The notes: generated by a model not told the origin, from the sequence alone. A stretch of 64,000 nt of DNA from Anaerolineae bacterium (GCA_023151115.1 JAKLJP010000028.1:1-64000); one strand, 5' to 3'. Positions 18,342 through 26,618 are shown, counted from the stretch's first letter. Made by a program: numbers and translations.

Positions 18342-19151
18342 ATGCAGAAACTTAACCGTGATGGGGTGATGTTAGCCTATGAAGAGGTGGGGATTGGCGC
18401 GCCGCCGCTCCTCCTGGTGCATGGTTTTGGGGGCAACCACACGAATTTGGCTCCTCAATTTGAATACTTTCGGCACAGCCATCGAGTGGTGGCGGTAGAC
18501 CGGCGCGGCCACGGCCAGAGCGACAAGCCGGAGCAGGCTTACACCGTCGCCGGGTTTGCCGACGACTTGGCCTGGCTGTGCCGGGAGTTGGGGCTGTACA
18601 AGCCGGTGGTAGTCGTTCACAGCATGGGCGCGATTGGCCTGGAACTGGCGGCTCGCTACCCGGAGCTGCCAGGGGCGCTGGCGCTTTTAGACATGCCCTT
18701 TTTGCCGCCGCCGGAAGTACAAGCCAATTTCCAACAGATGTTGGCCGGCTTGCGCAGCCCGGCTTATCGAGAAGTGTTGCGCTAGGTGGCCGATACAGTT
18801 ATCTTCCTACCAGGCGACAATTCGGAGCGTAAAATCGGCCTGGTCGAAGGGCTGTGCGCCACCCCCCAACATGTCCTCGTTTCAACCTGGGAACACTTTC
18901 TGGCCCACGATACAGCCGCAGCGGCAGCCGCCTGCCAGGTTCCGACCCTTTACATCGGCAGCGTTTTTCCGGCCAACCTAAACCGCTTCCGAGAGTTGTG
19001 CCCGCAGTTGGTCATCGGCCAAACGGTTGGGACAGGACATTTTCTTCAACTCGAAGCGCCGGAGCAGGTCAATGGGATGATCGAGCGTTTCCTGGCCGCG
19101 GCTCTCAAACCACAAGCCGCTACAACAATGGCGGAGCCAATAATAGTTTAA
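18342..19151 (+). pseudogene. Alpha/beta hydrolase interrupted by an in-frame TAG
   Basis: Codons 1-147 encode the first half of an alpha/beta hydrolase: oxyanion region LLLVHGFGGNH near residue 24, DRRGHGQSD near 50, and nucleophile serine in VVHSMGAIG near 92. A single TAG at 18783-18785 stops translation. The same frame continues for 121 more codons with the expected second half, including QTVGTGHFLQLEAPEQV with the catalytic histidine near the end. The N-terminal product alone lacks that histidine, so it would be inactive. The codon after TAG is GTG but has no ribosome binding site. Likely a recent nonsense mutation or a sequencing error; TAG is not the selenocysteine codon. Confidence 0.85.
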
Positions 19152-19169
19152 TCTGCTCATCTGCTTGGA

Positions 19170-19263
19170 CATGTCATTTCGACCGGAGGGAGAAATCCCC
19201 CATACGTTACTTTTATTTGTTACGCCCTGGGGATTTCTCGACCTTCGATCTCGAAATGACATG
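19170..19263. repeat. 94-bp palindromic repeat, full copy 1
   Basis: It starts CATGTCATTTCGACC and ends with the complement TCGAAATGACATG; GGAGAAATCCC and GGGGATTTCTC form the inner arms. A second 94-bp copy is at 53464-53557, and half copies are at 46936-46970 and 61501-61541. Confidence 0.9.
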
Positions 19264-19306
19264 GACCTGAGTAGCAACCAATCTCTGTCTTTTCAGGAGA
19301 AACAAA

Positions 19307-19894
19307 ATGTCAACTTTGCCAACCGTGCCCATATTCGCCGGCCAAGCTACCATCTCCATCCAGGCCCCGGTCGAGGTTGTTTACGACTATTTATTGGACT
19401 TCACCAAGCATCCCCAATGGGTAAAAAACATCTCCAAAGTGCAACCCCTCAACAACGGTCCCATCGGCGTTGGCTCACAATTCAAGGCCAGCGAGTTCAC
19501 GCCACCGGTGTCCTTTCTGAAGATGATCACCGCCACATTGCATTACATCATCAGTACCTTCAACGGTACAAAATCCTACAGCCTGGCCGAAATCACAGTC
19601 CTGGAACCCAACCGGCGGATCGCCTGGACCGGACGATTGCCACGCGGCAATGGAGACTTTAACCGCTCCGAATGGGAGATAGTGCTTGAACCGCAAGGCG
19701 CTACGACCCAAGTAACACAGTGCTTTCGCTTTTCACCCCAAACCGAGCGAGCGCAGCGCATGCTAGAGGCGTTGGGGGGGACAGCCGGGCTTAGCCAGGC
19801 TTGCCTGGTCAATCTGGAACGCTTAAAGTATATCTTAGAGGGAGAGGTTATAAAAACTCTTTCTCAATCTAGCCGCCCTACAGTTTCAAATTAG
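19307..19894 (+). CDS. SRPBCC-family protein
   Basis: A 195-residue START/Bet v1-type protein (polyketide cyclase/dehydrase and lipid transport group). It shows the typical order: ATISIQAPVEVVYDYLLDFTKHPQWVK (strand, then helix) near residue 15, GVGSQFKASEF near 55, NRRIAWTGRLP near 102, and a C-terminal amphipathic helix from about 160. Such folds bind hydrophobic ligands; the ligand is unknown. ATG at 19307 follows AGGAGA. It may share a transcript with the GYD gene and the hydrolase relic, though a palindromic repeat lies between. Confidence 0.8.
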   Translation: MSTLPTVPIFAGQATISIQAPVEVVYDYLLDFTKHPQWVKNISKVQPLNNGPIGVGSQFKASEFTPPVSFLKMITATLHYIISTFNGTKSYSLAEITVLEPNRRIAWTGRLPRGNGDFNRSEWEIVLEPQGATTQVTQCFRFSPQTERAQRMLEALGGTAGLSQACLVNLERLKYILEGEVIKTLSQSSRPTVSN

Positions 19895-20132
19895 GACACG
19901 GATTAACACGGACGTGAAGCGCACAGATTAGATCAAAAAATAAAAAATCTGTAATCGTCAAGACGATGTTGAACTAAACAGGCTGTAAAATCTCACGCGA
20001 AGACGCCAAGAACGCCAAGAAAATAAAAAATCTTTGCGACTTTGCGGCTTTGCGTGAGATATTTGAGTCTAATATCTTGTTGACCACTACAAAAAAATAA
20101 AAATCCATAAAATCTGTGTTCATCCGTGTGCC
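19893..20132. repeat. Nested dispersed repeats
   Basis: Outer arms (19893-19930, with ACACGGATTAACACGG and CGCACAGATT; 20103-20132, with AATCTGTGTTCATCCGTGTG) face each other. Between them sits a second family (19991-20059): TCTCACGCGAAGACGCC and CCAAGAACGCC opposite CTTTGCGACTTTGCGG and GCGTGAGA. Relatives of the outer family are at 44768-44845 and 57186-57264, of the inner family at 52707-52780. Confidence 0.8.
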
Positions 20133-20229
20133 ATTTAACTTTATTCCATAACTGGAGTTGCTCGTTCAATCCAAAATACAACTTTTGTCGGTAGTCAACT
20201 TGGCTTAACCTATGGTATAATCCGGCACG
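20133..20229 (+). promoter_or_regulatory. TATAAT box close to the ABC ATPase start
   Basis: TATAAT at 20216-20221 ends eight bases before the ATG at 20230, with no Shine-Dalgarno between. If used, the transcript would be leaderless. A -35 element is not obvious. Confidence 0.5.
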
Positions 20230-21171
20230 ATGTTGCCGATTATCGAAGTTAACAATCTGACCAAACGCTACAAAAACGCCGACGCCAATGCGGTTGATGG
20301 CATCTCCTTTACCGTCAAGCCGGGCGAGTTTTTTACCCTCCTCGGCCCCAATGGGGCGGGCAAAACGACAACTATTTCCATCCTGACCACCACCCTCTCG
20401 CCGACCTCCGGTACGGCCTGTATTGCCGGACATGATATTGTCAGCGCGGCCAGCGCCGTGCGGCGACAGGTCGGCATTATTTTTCAGAAGCCCAGCCTTG
20501 ATCTCAACCTGACGGCGGAGGAGAATGTCCGGTTTCATGCCATTTTGTATGGACTGTACCCGTTCCGCCCGGCTTATGCGCTGATGCCTCGCGCCTACAA
20601 GCAGCAAGTTCAGCAGTTGGCGGCCATTTTGGGGATTGAACAAGAAATTTTTAAGCCCATCCGCACCTTTTCCGGGGGGATGAAGCGCAAGCTGGAGATC
20701 ATCCGCAGCCTGATCCACCGGCCCAAAGTGCTTTTTCTGGACGAGCCAACCACCGGCCTCGACCCGATTAGCCGGCGCAATTTGTGGGAGTATCTGCGCC
20801 AGGTGCGGACCGAAAGCGACACCACCATCTTTTTGACCACCCATTACCTGGAAGAGGCCGAGGAAGCCGATACCATCTGTATCATCAACCACGGTAAGAT
20901 TATTTCCTACGGCTCGCCGGCCCAGGTCAAAGCAGATTTGGTCGAAGCCTATCTGCTGCTCGACGCCGCCGACCGAGAGCAACTGCGCGCTGAACTGGCG
21001 GGGCTGGGTCTATCCTTTACAGAAACACCCCGCTTCAAGGTCAGCCTTAACGGGCACAGCGCCCAACAGGTGATTAAAGGCATCGATACCCCGCTGACGG
21101 TGCTGCAAACCCACACCCCGACCCTCGAAGAGGCTTACCTGGCCATTGTGGAGGAACATGACCGAAGTTAA
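20230..21171 (+). CDS. ABC transporter ATP-binding protein (DrrA-like)
   Basis: A 313-residue ATPase of an ABC-2 exporter. Walker A GPNGAGKTT is at residues 39-47, the Q-loop in IIFQKPSL near 87, the signature FSGGMKRKLEI near 150, Walker B VLFLDEPTTGLDP near 173 and the switch His in TTHYLEEAEE near 205. The C-terminal 80 residues are the accessory domain seen in DrrA/NodI-type exporters. It powers export through the permease encoded next, whose gene overlaps its end. Substrate unknown (drug, lipid or glycan). Confidence 0.92.
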   Translation: MLPIIEVNNLTKRYKNADANAVDGISFTVKPGEFFTLLGPNGAGKTTTISILTTTLSPTSGTACIAGHDIVSAASAVRRQVGIIFQKPSLDLNLTAEENVRFHAILYGLYPFRPAYALMPRAYKQQVQQLAAILGIEQEIFKPIRTFSGGMKRKLEIIRSLIHRPKVLFLDEPTTGLDPISRRNLWEYLRQVRTESDTTIFLTTHYLEEAEEADTICIINHGKIISYGSPAQVKADLVEAYLLLDAADREQLRAELAGLGLSFTETPRFKVSLNGHSAQQVIKGIDTPLTVLQTHTPTLEEAYLAIVEEHDRS

Positions 21172-21937
21172 CGCCATCTCGACGCTGGCCTACCGCGACC
21201 TGCTCAAGTTTCTGCGTGACATGCCGCGCCTGGTTTCGACGCTGGTTTTTCCGCTGGTTTTTATCATTGCCCTGGGCGGCAGTTTGCAGGCCAATCTGGG
21301 CGAGGATGTCGGCTACAATTTTTTGGTCTTCACTTTTACCGGCGTCCTGGCCCAAACCCTGTTCCAATCGGCGGCGCTGGGTCTTATTTCTCTGATTGAG
21401 GACCGGGAAAACGACTTCAGCCAGGAAATTTTTGTGTCGCCAATTTCGCGTTACTCGATTATTTTTGGCAAGATTCTGGGCGAATCCCTGGTAGCGGTGA
21501 GCCAGGGGGTGGCGATTGTCATCTTCGGCCTGCTGCTGGGCATTCCCCTCAGTGGGCCGCAATTGGTCGGCCTCCTCCCGGTGGCGCTGATTATTTGTTT
21601 ATTTGGCGGCGCTTTTGGCATCATCATTATGGCCAGCCTGACCAGCCGCCGGGCCGCCGATCAAATTTTCCCGTTTATCTTATTGCCCCAATTTTTCCTG
21701 GCCGGGGTCTTTTCGCCGATCAAATCCTTGCCCTGGTATCTGGACATCCTCTCGCGTATCTCGCCCATGCGCTACGCCGTTGACTTTGCGCGCGGTATCT
21801 TCTATGCCGGTCAACCGGATTATGATAAAGTGGTGCTGCAAAATCCCATCTTCAACCTGATGGTGATGGCAGCCATGTTTTTTGTGTTCTTGGTCATCGG
21901 CACGTTTTTATTTGTGCGCGGTGAGCGGAATCGCTAG
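21158..21937 (+). CDS. ABC-2 type transporter permease
   Basis: A 259-residue membrane partner of the upstream ATPase, with about six hydrophobic segments. SLIEDRENDFSQEIFVSPISRYSIIFGKILGES near residue 80 and PLSGPQLVGLLP are typical of DrrB-like permeases, and the FFLAGVFSPIKSLPWYLDILSRISPMRYAVDFAR stretch near 185 is the family signature region before the last helices. A frame extends four codons upstream (GTG at 21146), but ATG at 21158 behind GGAGGAAC is the better start; the genes overlap by 14 bases. Confidence 0.9.
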   Translation: MTEVNAISTLAYRDLLKFLRDMPRLVSTLVFPLVFIIALGGSLQANLGEDVGYNFLVFTFTGVLAQTLFQSAALGLISLIEDRENDFSQEIFVSPISRYSIIFGKILGESLVAVSQGVAIVIFGLLLGIPLSGPQLVGLLPVALIICLFGGAFGIIIMASLTSRRAADQIFPFILLPQFFLAGVFSPIKSLPWYLDILSRISPMRYAVDFARGIFYAGQPDYDKVVLQNPIFNLMVMAAMFFVFLVIGTFLFVRGERNR

Positions 21938-22011
21938 GTTAATAATCATCAAGGGGCCGTCTTGTAAAATCGCCAAAAGTCCCAAAATCCCCAAAAATCA
22001 AGCCAAATCTC

Positions 22012-22041
22012 TTGACGTTTGGTTGCATTATGTGCTATTAT
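22012..22041 (+). promoter_or_regulatory. Candidate promoter for the DUF2752 gene
   Basis: TTGACG (22012-22017), an 18-base spacer and TATTAT (22036-22041) precede the gene by about 50 bases. Confidence 0.6.
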
Positions 22042-22093
22042 GGTATCCACTGAAGTTGCACGGTTCTAAAAAATTTTTAACTGATGCAATCCA

Positions 22094-22570
22094 ATGCTGC
22101 CACATTCACCTCTGCCAACTTTGATTTCCTTCAAAAAACAGATTTGTGCCCCTATTTTAACTTCTGTAGCCCAGAATAGGCTGGCCGGGGCAGTGATTGC
22201 CGGTGCGGCCGGAACGCAAGTAGGGTTAGTCAGTTTGGGTTTACCAAGCTGGCCGTGTCCTTTTTTACACGTAATAGGGCTGCCCTGTCCCGGGTGTGGG
22301 CTGTCGCGAGCCTGTCTTGCGCTCTTGCAAGGGGATTGGTCAGCCTCGCTGGAAATGCACGCTTTTGCGCCTATCTTTGTTTTGGCGTTTATTTTAGTAC
22401 TGGTGACTGCCATTTTGCCGCGCTATCAGCAAACCTGGCTGATCGGCCGGCTTGAATGGGTGGAACACCGCACGGGAATAACGGCAATTTTGCTAATCAG
22501 CTTGGTGGTTTATTGGTTAGCCCGCTTGCTGCTCTTTCCCGAAGCGTTTATTAATTTAATCAAGGGGTAG
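22094..22570 (+). CDS. DUF2752 domain-containing membrane protein
   Basis: A 158-residue protein with three hydrophobic segments. The defining motif GLPCPGCGLSRACLALLQGDW is near residue 57; the Cys pair in CPGCG and the following helix mark DUF2752. Function of the family is unknown. It is followed 52 bases later by a second small membrane protein, and such pairs suggest a shared role, which I cannot name. Confidence 0.85.
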   Translation: MLPHSPLPTLISFKKQICAPILTSVAQNRLAGAVIAGAAGTQVGLVSLGLPSWPCPFLHVIGLPCPGCGLSRACLALLQGDWSASLEMHAFAPIFVLAFILVLVTAILPRYQQTWLIGRLEWVEHRTGITAILLISLVVYWLARLLLFPEAFINLIKG

Positions 22571-22622
22571 GTCTTTAGCTTGCCCCAAACCTATTACCTT
22601 ATTTTAAGGAGGGCTGTACAAT

Positions 22623-22880
22623 ATGGCAACAGTAGGTTTAATCTTGGCAGCAATTGGTGGTATTGGTTCATTAATTTGCTTTATTATGGTTCTTATCAAA
22701 ATGTTCCCCGCTGAAGGCGCTCTCAAAGGTGTCCTGGGCATTATCTGCTCCCTTTATGCCTTTATTTGGGGTTGGATGAATGCGGGGCGGTTTAACCTAC
22801 AGAACATCATGTATGGTTGGACGGCCTGCATTGTGCTGGCTGTAATAGGCAACGTTCTATCCAGCATGGGCGCGCAGTAA
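22623..22880 (+). CDS. Small three-span membrane protein
   Basis: An 85-residue hydrophobic protein: spans at about residues 5-27, 33-50 and 62-82, with the loop FPAEGALKG between the first two and WMNAGRFNLQN between the others. It resembles small uncharacterised membrane proteins found beside DUF2752 genes. A clear AGGAGG lies ten bases before ATG, and a strong terminator follows at 22930-22958. Confidence 0.72.
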   Translation: MATVGLILAAIGGIGSLICFIMVLIKMFPAEGALKGVLGIICSLYAFIWGWMNAGRFNLQNIMYGWTACIVLAVIGNVLSSMGAQ

Positions 22881-22929
22881 CTTACTTTAGAACCTCCTAA
22901 AATCGAATAGAGTCCCTCTTGATAAATTA

Positions 22930-22958
22930 ATAAACCCCACCGAGTTGGTGGGGTTTAT
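22930..22958 (+). terminator. Terminator after the small membrane protein gene
   Basis: A perfect 12-bp stem (ATAAACCCCACC with its complement), loop GAGTT, and a TTGGTT trailer. The A-rich left flank would let it also work in the other direction. Confidence 0.8.
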
Positions 22959-22975
22959 TGGTTAGATTCAACCAA

Positions 22976-23003
22976 TTGCCAAACCTCTAAAATCGCCTAA
23001 AAT
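22976..23003 (+). promoter_or_regulatory. Promoter of tRNA-Sec
   Basis: TTGCCA (22976-22981), 16 bases, TAAAAT (22998-23003). The first base of the mature tRNA is eight bases downstream, the expected start-site distance. Confidence 0.65.
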
Positions 23004-23010
23004 ACCTGGC

Positions 23011-23106
23011 GGGGGTGGATGTCGCCCGGTGGCGGCCCTGGTCTTCAAAATCAGTGGGCGGTTGCGAGCAGCAGGCGCCGGTGGGTTCGACTCCCATCTA
23101 CTCCCG
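23011..23106 (+). tRNA. selC: tRNA-Sec (anticodon TCA)
   Basis: A 96-base tRNA with the bacterial selenocysteine fold. Acceptor stem 23011-23018 pairs with 23098-23105 (8 bp, two G-U). The D stem is 6 bp (GTCGCC/GGCGGC) around a CGGT loop. Anticodon stem 23038-23042/23050-23054 encloses CTTCAAA with TCA at 23045-23047. A long variable arm (23057-23065/23071-23079, one mismatch) is followed by T stem GTGGG/CCCAT around TTCGACT, then discriminator G at 23106. The 8+5 bp acceptor-T helix, 6-bp D stem and long extra arm distinguish it from a suppressor or ordinary tRNA. CCA is not encoded. It implies SelA, SelB and SelD elsewhere. Confidence 0.92.
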
Positions 23107-23113
23107 TGGAAGG

Positions 23114-23165
23114 GGAGATGAGAGATTGGAGATTGGTAAAATTTAATCTCCAATCTCTCATCTCC
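23114..23165. terminator. Bidirectional hairpin between selC and lpdA
   Basis: A perfect 21-bp inverted repeat (arms 23114-23134 and 23145-23165) with a ten-base AT-rich loop. It lies four bases beyond the end of lpdA on the other strand, so it can end both transcripts. The arm is built from GAGATTG heptamers that recur at 31577-31632 and inside a gene at 39543-39563. Confidence 0.8.
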
Positions 23166-23169
23166 AATC

Positions 23170-24546
23170 TCAAATATGAATTGCCTCGCCCAGGGCCACG
23201 TGAGCGGCTTCCATGACCACTTCGCTCAGGGTGGGGTGGGGATGGACGGTGTGGGCCAGCTCTTCCAGGGTAGTCTCCAGGCCGATCATGCCGGTAGGTC
23301 CGGCCAGCAACTCGGTGACGTGCGGGCCGACCATATGCACGCCCAAGACCTCGTTGTATTTGCTCTCCGCCACAATTTTGATAAAGCCGACAGTTTCCGC
23401 CAGGCCCACAGCCTTGCCGTTGGGCATAAAGGGGAATTTGCCGGTTTTGACATCGTAGCCCTTTTCTTTGGCCTGGGCCTCGGTTAGCCCCACCGACCCC
23501 ACTTCGGGGTAGCAGTAGGTACAACGCGGCATGTTGATATAATTGAGCGGGCGCGTTTCGTGGCCGGCAATGGCTTCGGCGGCCACCAATGCCTGGGCGC
23601 TGGCAACGTGAGCCAGGGCCAGCTTGCCGGTCACATCGCCGATGGCGTAGATATTGGGCACGCTGGTCTGCATCCGCTCATTGATTTGGATAAAACCGCG
23701 CTCGGTTTTGACGCCGACCGTCTCCAGGCCCATATTTTCGCTGTTGGGGGCCACGCCGATAGCAATCAGCGCCTTGTCGGCCTTGAGGGTTTCGGTTTGT
23801 CCATTTTGGCTGATGGTCAGGGTGACGCCTTCGCCTTCCGTTTCGACTTTTTCAACCTTGGCCCCGGTCTTTACTTTGATCCCATTCCGGCCAAACTGCT
23901 TGGCCACCTCCTGGCTGATCTCTTCATCTTCCAGCGGCAGCACACGCGGCAGCATCTCGACCACCGTCACCTCAGCGCCATAGCTGCGAAAAACATGGGC
24001 AAATTCCATACCAATCGCGCCTGCGCCGACCACAATTAGCGAAGCCGGCACTTCGGTCAATTCCAGCGCCTGGTGATAGGTCAATAACTTCTGGCCGTCA
24101 ATGGTGACGCCGGGGATGCTGCGGGCGCGCGCGCCGGTGGCAATGATGATGTTTTTGGCGGTATGAGTTTCGCCGTTGACGTCAACTTCAGTGGGGCTTT
24201 TGAGCGTGCCAAAGCCGTCAATCACCTGGATATTGTTCTTTTTCATTAAAAAGGCCACGCCTTTGGCCTGGCGTTGGCTCACCTGGCGGCTGCGCTGCTG
24301 AGCGGCGCTGTAATCAACCTTTAAGTTATCAAAACTAAACCCAAAAGTTTTACCTTCTTTCAACAGGTTGACCACCTCGGCGTTACGCAGCAAAGCTTTG
24401 GTGGGAATACAGCCCCAATTGAGGCAAATACCGCCCAGATGTTCCTTTTCGACAATAGCCGTTTTTTGTCCCAATTGGCTGGCCTTGATGGCCGCAACAT
24501 AGCCGCCCGGCCCGCTGCCAATGACAATTGTATCAAAAGTGCTCAT
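23170..24546 (-). CDS. lpdA: Dihydrolipoyl dehydrogenase
   Basis: A 458-residue flavoprotein that reoxidises dihydrolipoamide with NAD+ in 2-oxoacid dehydrogenase or glycine cleavage complexes. The FAD loop is VIGSGPGGYVAA (residues 8-19); the redox disulfide is Cys41/Cys46 in GGICLNWGCIPTK. The NAD loop VVGAGAIGMEFA is near residue 175, the second FAD motif YAIGDVTG near 300, and the C-terminal HPHPTLSEVVMEAA carries the catalytic His-Glu pair. Length is normal. No E1/E2 genes are adjacent, so its complex is not fixed by context. Weak Shine-Dalgarno GAAAGG precedes ATG. Confidence 0.95.
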   Translation of the reverse strand: MSTFDTIVIGSGPGGYVAAIKASQLGQKTAIVEKEHLGGICLNWGCIPTKALLRNAEVVNLLKEGKTFGFSFDNLKVDYSAAQQRSRQVSQRQAKGVAFLMKKNNIQVIDGFGTLKSPTEVDVNGETHTAKNIIIATGARARSIPGVTIDGQKLLTYHQALELTEVPASLIVVGAGAIGMEFAHVFRSYGAEVTVVEMLPRVLPLEDEEISQEVAKQFGRNGIKVKTGAKVEKVETEGEGVTLTISQNGQTETLKADKALIAIGVAPNSENMGLETVGVKTERGFIQINERMQTSVPNIYAIGDVTGKLALAHVASAQALVAAEAIAGHETRPLNYINMPRCTYCYPEVGSVGLTEAQAKEKGYDVKTGKFPFMPNGKAVGLAETVGFIKIVAESKYNEVLGVHMVGPHVTELLAGPTGMIGLETTLEELAHTVHPHPTLSEVVMEAAHVALGEAIHI

Positions 24547-24657
24547 CAGTTTACCTTTCTGAAATGAGGATTTGAGCTAAGTTTGCGCATTATACCACTA
24601 TCACCCCCAAAGGGGAAGCGTGTTAAACAAATTGAAATTATGCCTTCGATTGGCGGC

Positions 24658-24686
24658 TTGACAACTTTTGTGTAAAATATTACAAG
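24658..24686 (+). promoter_or_regulatory. Promoter before the small orphan gene
   Basis: TTGACA (24658-24663), 17 bases, TACAAG (24681-24686), about 50 bases before the start at 24737. A TATAAT on the other strand (24589-24594) probably belongs to lpdA. Confidence 0.65.
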
Positions 24687-24736
24687 TACCGCTGCAAATA
24701 AAAAGCGGGTGACTTTCCCCAAAGGTGAGACCCAAC

Positions 24737-25045
24737 ATGGAACAACAAAAACCGGCCTACATTACCATTGTCGAAGGCCCGCCGCCGGATTTCCGCGACG
24801 TAGCCAGCGGCTGGCCGTTGAGCGTTTTGGAAAGCTCGGATAATGGCGATGTTGCCATGTGTGAGATGCGCACCTTCAACGGTCCCAAGCTGGTGGACCG
24901 CTGCCAGGCAGCCTGGCGCGAAGGCCGGCCCGCCCGCCTTGATTTTCCCACCGGTGATGGGGCGCGTGGTGAACTCGATATTTTAGCCGTCCGCTGGGAG
25001 GCGGTCGAAGAGGGCCACAAGTTATATCTGTGGGTCAAAGTTTAG
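24737..25045 (+). CDS. Small hypothetical protein
   Basis: A 102-residue acidic protein, not recognised. It has an alternating strand/helix pattern: AYITIVEGPPPDF, ATMCEMR-like strand, a DRCQAAWREGRPARLDF helix, and closing strands DILAVRWEAV and KLYLWVKV. No signal or membrane span. A GTG at 24725 is in frame, but the ATG at 24737 is more plausible. It stands alone with its own promoter and a large hairpin after it, so it is a separate transcription unit. Confidence 0.65.
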   Translation: MEQQKPAYITIVEGPPPDFRDVASGWPLSVLESSDNGDVAMCEMRTFNGPKLVDRCQAAWREGRPARLDFPTGDGARGELDILAVRWEAVEEGHKLYLWVKV

Positions 25046-25144
25046 ACTCAGTAGATTCAAATTTGAGGAGCCAGCACGCCCACGTGCCGAACGGAGCCGC
25101 ACGTGGGCGTGCCTCACTCCTCGAAAATTGGATCTACTGAGACT
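25044..25144 (+). terminator. Large two-layer hairpin after the orphan gene
   Basis: The outer arms (25044-25070 and 25117-25144, beginning AGACTCAGTAGAT) pair with few mismatches. Inside is a perfect 14-bp stem GCACGCCCACGTGC (25074-25087, 25099-25112). There is no T-run. It may end transcription in both directions or be a mobile palindromic repeat. Confidence 0.6.
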
Positions 25145-25197
25145 GCCGGTAATTGTCTGTAAGCCGCTCAGGTTGATCTTTTAAAGATGGGCGGTTT

Positions 25198-25920
25198 TTA
25201 TATCTGGCCGATGAACTTTTTGGGAACAACGACCTTCATTTCTGTTCCCTGCCCGCCTGTCCCCCTGGCAATTGTCAACCTTCCTCCCAATGCCCTGGCT
25301 CGCGCTTGTAGATTGGCCAGCCCCGCCCCACCCCGATCTACCGAGCGAGCCGGCTGAGGTGGCGGCTCGAACCCCCGGCCATTATCGGCAATCGTCACAT
25401 AAACATAATGGGCATCTTCGCTGAGGCTCAGGCGGATATTTGTCGCCTGGGCGTGTTTGCGTACATTGAGCAGCGCTTCCTGGACTATCCGGGTTAAGGT
25501 CAGCTTTTGAGCCGGTGAAAAGGGGAGATGTCCCCTTAAATTATCCTGAAACTCAAGCCAGGCCCCGCCTCGCTCTATATGGGTATCAATAGCGGTTTTT
25601 AGATGTTCTTGTAGAGAAGCATCCGGTTCAAGCCGGGGCGGGCGCATCTCGGCGATCACTTCCCGGACCTGGGTTGAGGCCAACTGAACCCGCGCCTCAA
25701 GCGCCGCCAGTTCTTGCCCCAGCATGTCCAAATTGCCCCGTTCCAGCAGTTTACGACAGATGCCTGCCTGCAAACCCAGCTGAAGCGTCGTCTGAGCCAC
25801 GCCATCGTGCAGCTCTCTGGCCACATAGCGCCGCTCATTTTCAAGGGTTTCAAGCGCGCCCTCGACGGTCATCGTCCGTTTTCGACGCCGTTGCCGGGGA
25901 ACCGGGTCTGGTTGTTTCAT
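25198..25920 (-). CDS. Cytoplasmic sensor histidine kinase (NarX/DesK type)
   Basis: A 240-residue kinase with no membrane span or sensor domain. The H-box RYVARELHDGVAQTTLQ (His near residue 38) is of the HisKA_3 class. The ATPase domain has the N-box IVQEALLNVRKHAQA near 145, the G1 box IADNGRGFEPP near 177, and the G2 box GGAGLANLQARARALGG near 200. It would autophosphorylate and pass phosphate to a LuxR-type response regulator, but none is adjacent. Four-base overlap with the upstream phosphatase gene indicates coupling. Confidence 0.88.
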   Translation of the reverse strand: MKQPDPVPRQRRRKRTMTVEGALETLENERRYVARELHDGVAQTTLQLGLQAGICRKLLERGNLDMLGQELAALEARVQLASTQVREVIAEMRPPRLEPDASLQEHLKTAIDTHIERGGAWLEFQDNLRGHLPFSPAQKLTLTRIVQEALLNVRKHAQATNIRLSLSEDAHYVYVTIADNGRGFEPPPQPARSVDRGGAGLANLQARARALGGRLTIARGTGGQGTEMKVVVPKKFIGQI

Positions 25921-26612
25921 AAGGAAAAAGCTGCCACCTGTCCTTGATATTCCACCTGCCCGGCGCTGAGGGTCAACATACCGCTAAAGGCCGGCGGACC
26001 GGGATCGCGGCCAAACACCCGCCGCAGAAATGCCCGAATGTTGGCCGAATGGGTCACACAAATCTCGCGGCGAAGGGAATTGCTATCTTCCTGTCCAGTC
26101 AGGCGCTCCTTGAGGCAGGCTTGCAGCCGTTCAACCACCGCTGCGGGTGACTCGGCCAGCGGGCTGGGGTGAGTCAGCCAATAAGTGACCGGATCGGGCG
26201 CGCTCCAAAATTCGGTTTGATAGGTCAAAAAGGCCTCATTTTCCGGTGAGGACATACTCTGGACTCGCCAGTGGGCCATGTCGAGCAGGGGGATCATAGG
26301 ATCGTAGCTGGAGCCGTTCAGATAGAATTGGTTATTCTGCAACCGATCATCCACCGCGATGGGGGTTATAAGGGTGGCTTCTGTGCGGGTCTCTGCTAAT
26401 GTGGCAGCGATACTCTGGCCAAGCAAAGCCGCCGTTTCGCGGGCGCGGCGGGCCGGGCTGCTGCAAAAGCGAATCGTTTCACCTGGTTGGATCAAAGCCG
26501 CCAGCCCCCGCCCAACGGCTAAAGCTTCCTCCCGACCCTCCGCGGTCAAGGATTGATCGGTATTGTAATTGGGGATGCGTCCGTGACGAACTACATGGAT
26601 AATCGTTGACAC
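25917..26612 (-). CDS. Histidine phosphatase family protein
   Basis: A 231-residue branch-1 histidine phosphatase. The catalytic motif IHVVRHGRIPNYN is at residues 5-17, the substrate arginine region is FCSSPARRARETA near 50, and the second histidine is in ICVTHSANIRAFLRRVFG near 193. The middle part (about residues 90-130) is longer than in phosphoglycerate mutase. Substrate unknown; coupling to the histidine kinase might mean it acts in the same signalling path, but this is inference. Confidence 0.82.
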   Translation of the reverse strand: MSTIIHVVRHGRIPNYNTDQSLTAEGREEALAVGRGLAALIQPGETIRFCSSPARRARETAALLGQSIAATLAETRTEATLITPIAVDDRLQNNQFYLNGSSYDPMIPLLDMAHWRVQSMSSPENEAFLTYQTEFWSAPDPVTYWLTHPSPLAESPAAVVERLQACLKERLTGQEDSNSLRREICVTHSANIRAFLRRVFGRDPGPPAFSGMLTLSAGQVEYQGQVAAFSL

Positions 26613-26618
26613 CGTCTT

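Noticed and set aside
18783..18785. Selenocysteine codon in the hydrolase
   Set aside because: The interrupting codon is TAG, not TGA, and no Cys is expected from the motif at this position.
19993..20982. 329-codon minus-strand frame opposite the ABC ATPase
   Set aside because: Shadow of a gene with intact Walker and signature motifs; its start lies in the coding region of that gene and its end in repeat DNA.
23019..23216. 65-codon frame over the tRNA-Sec gene
   Set aside because: Overlaps a complete tRNA and a terminator hairpin.
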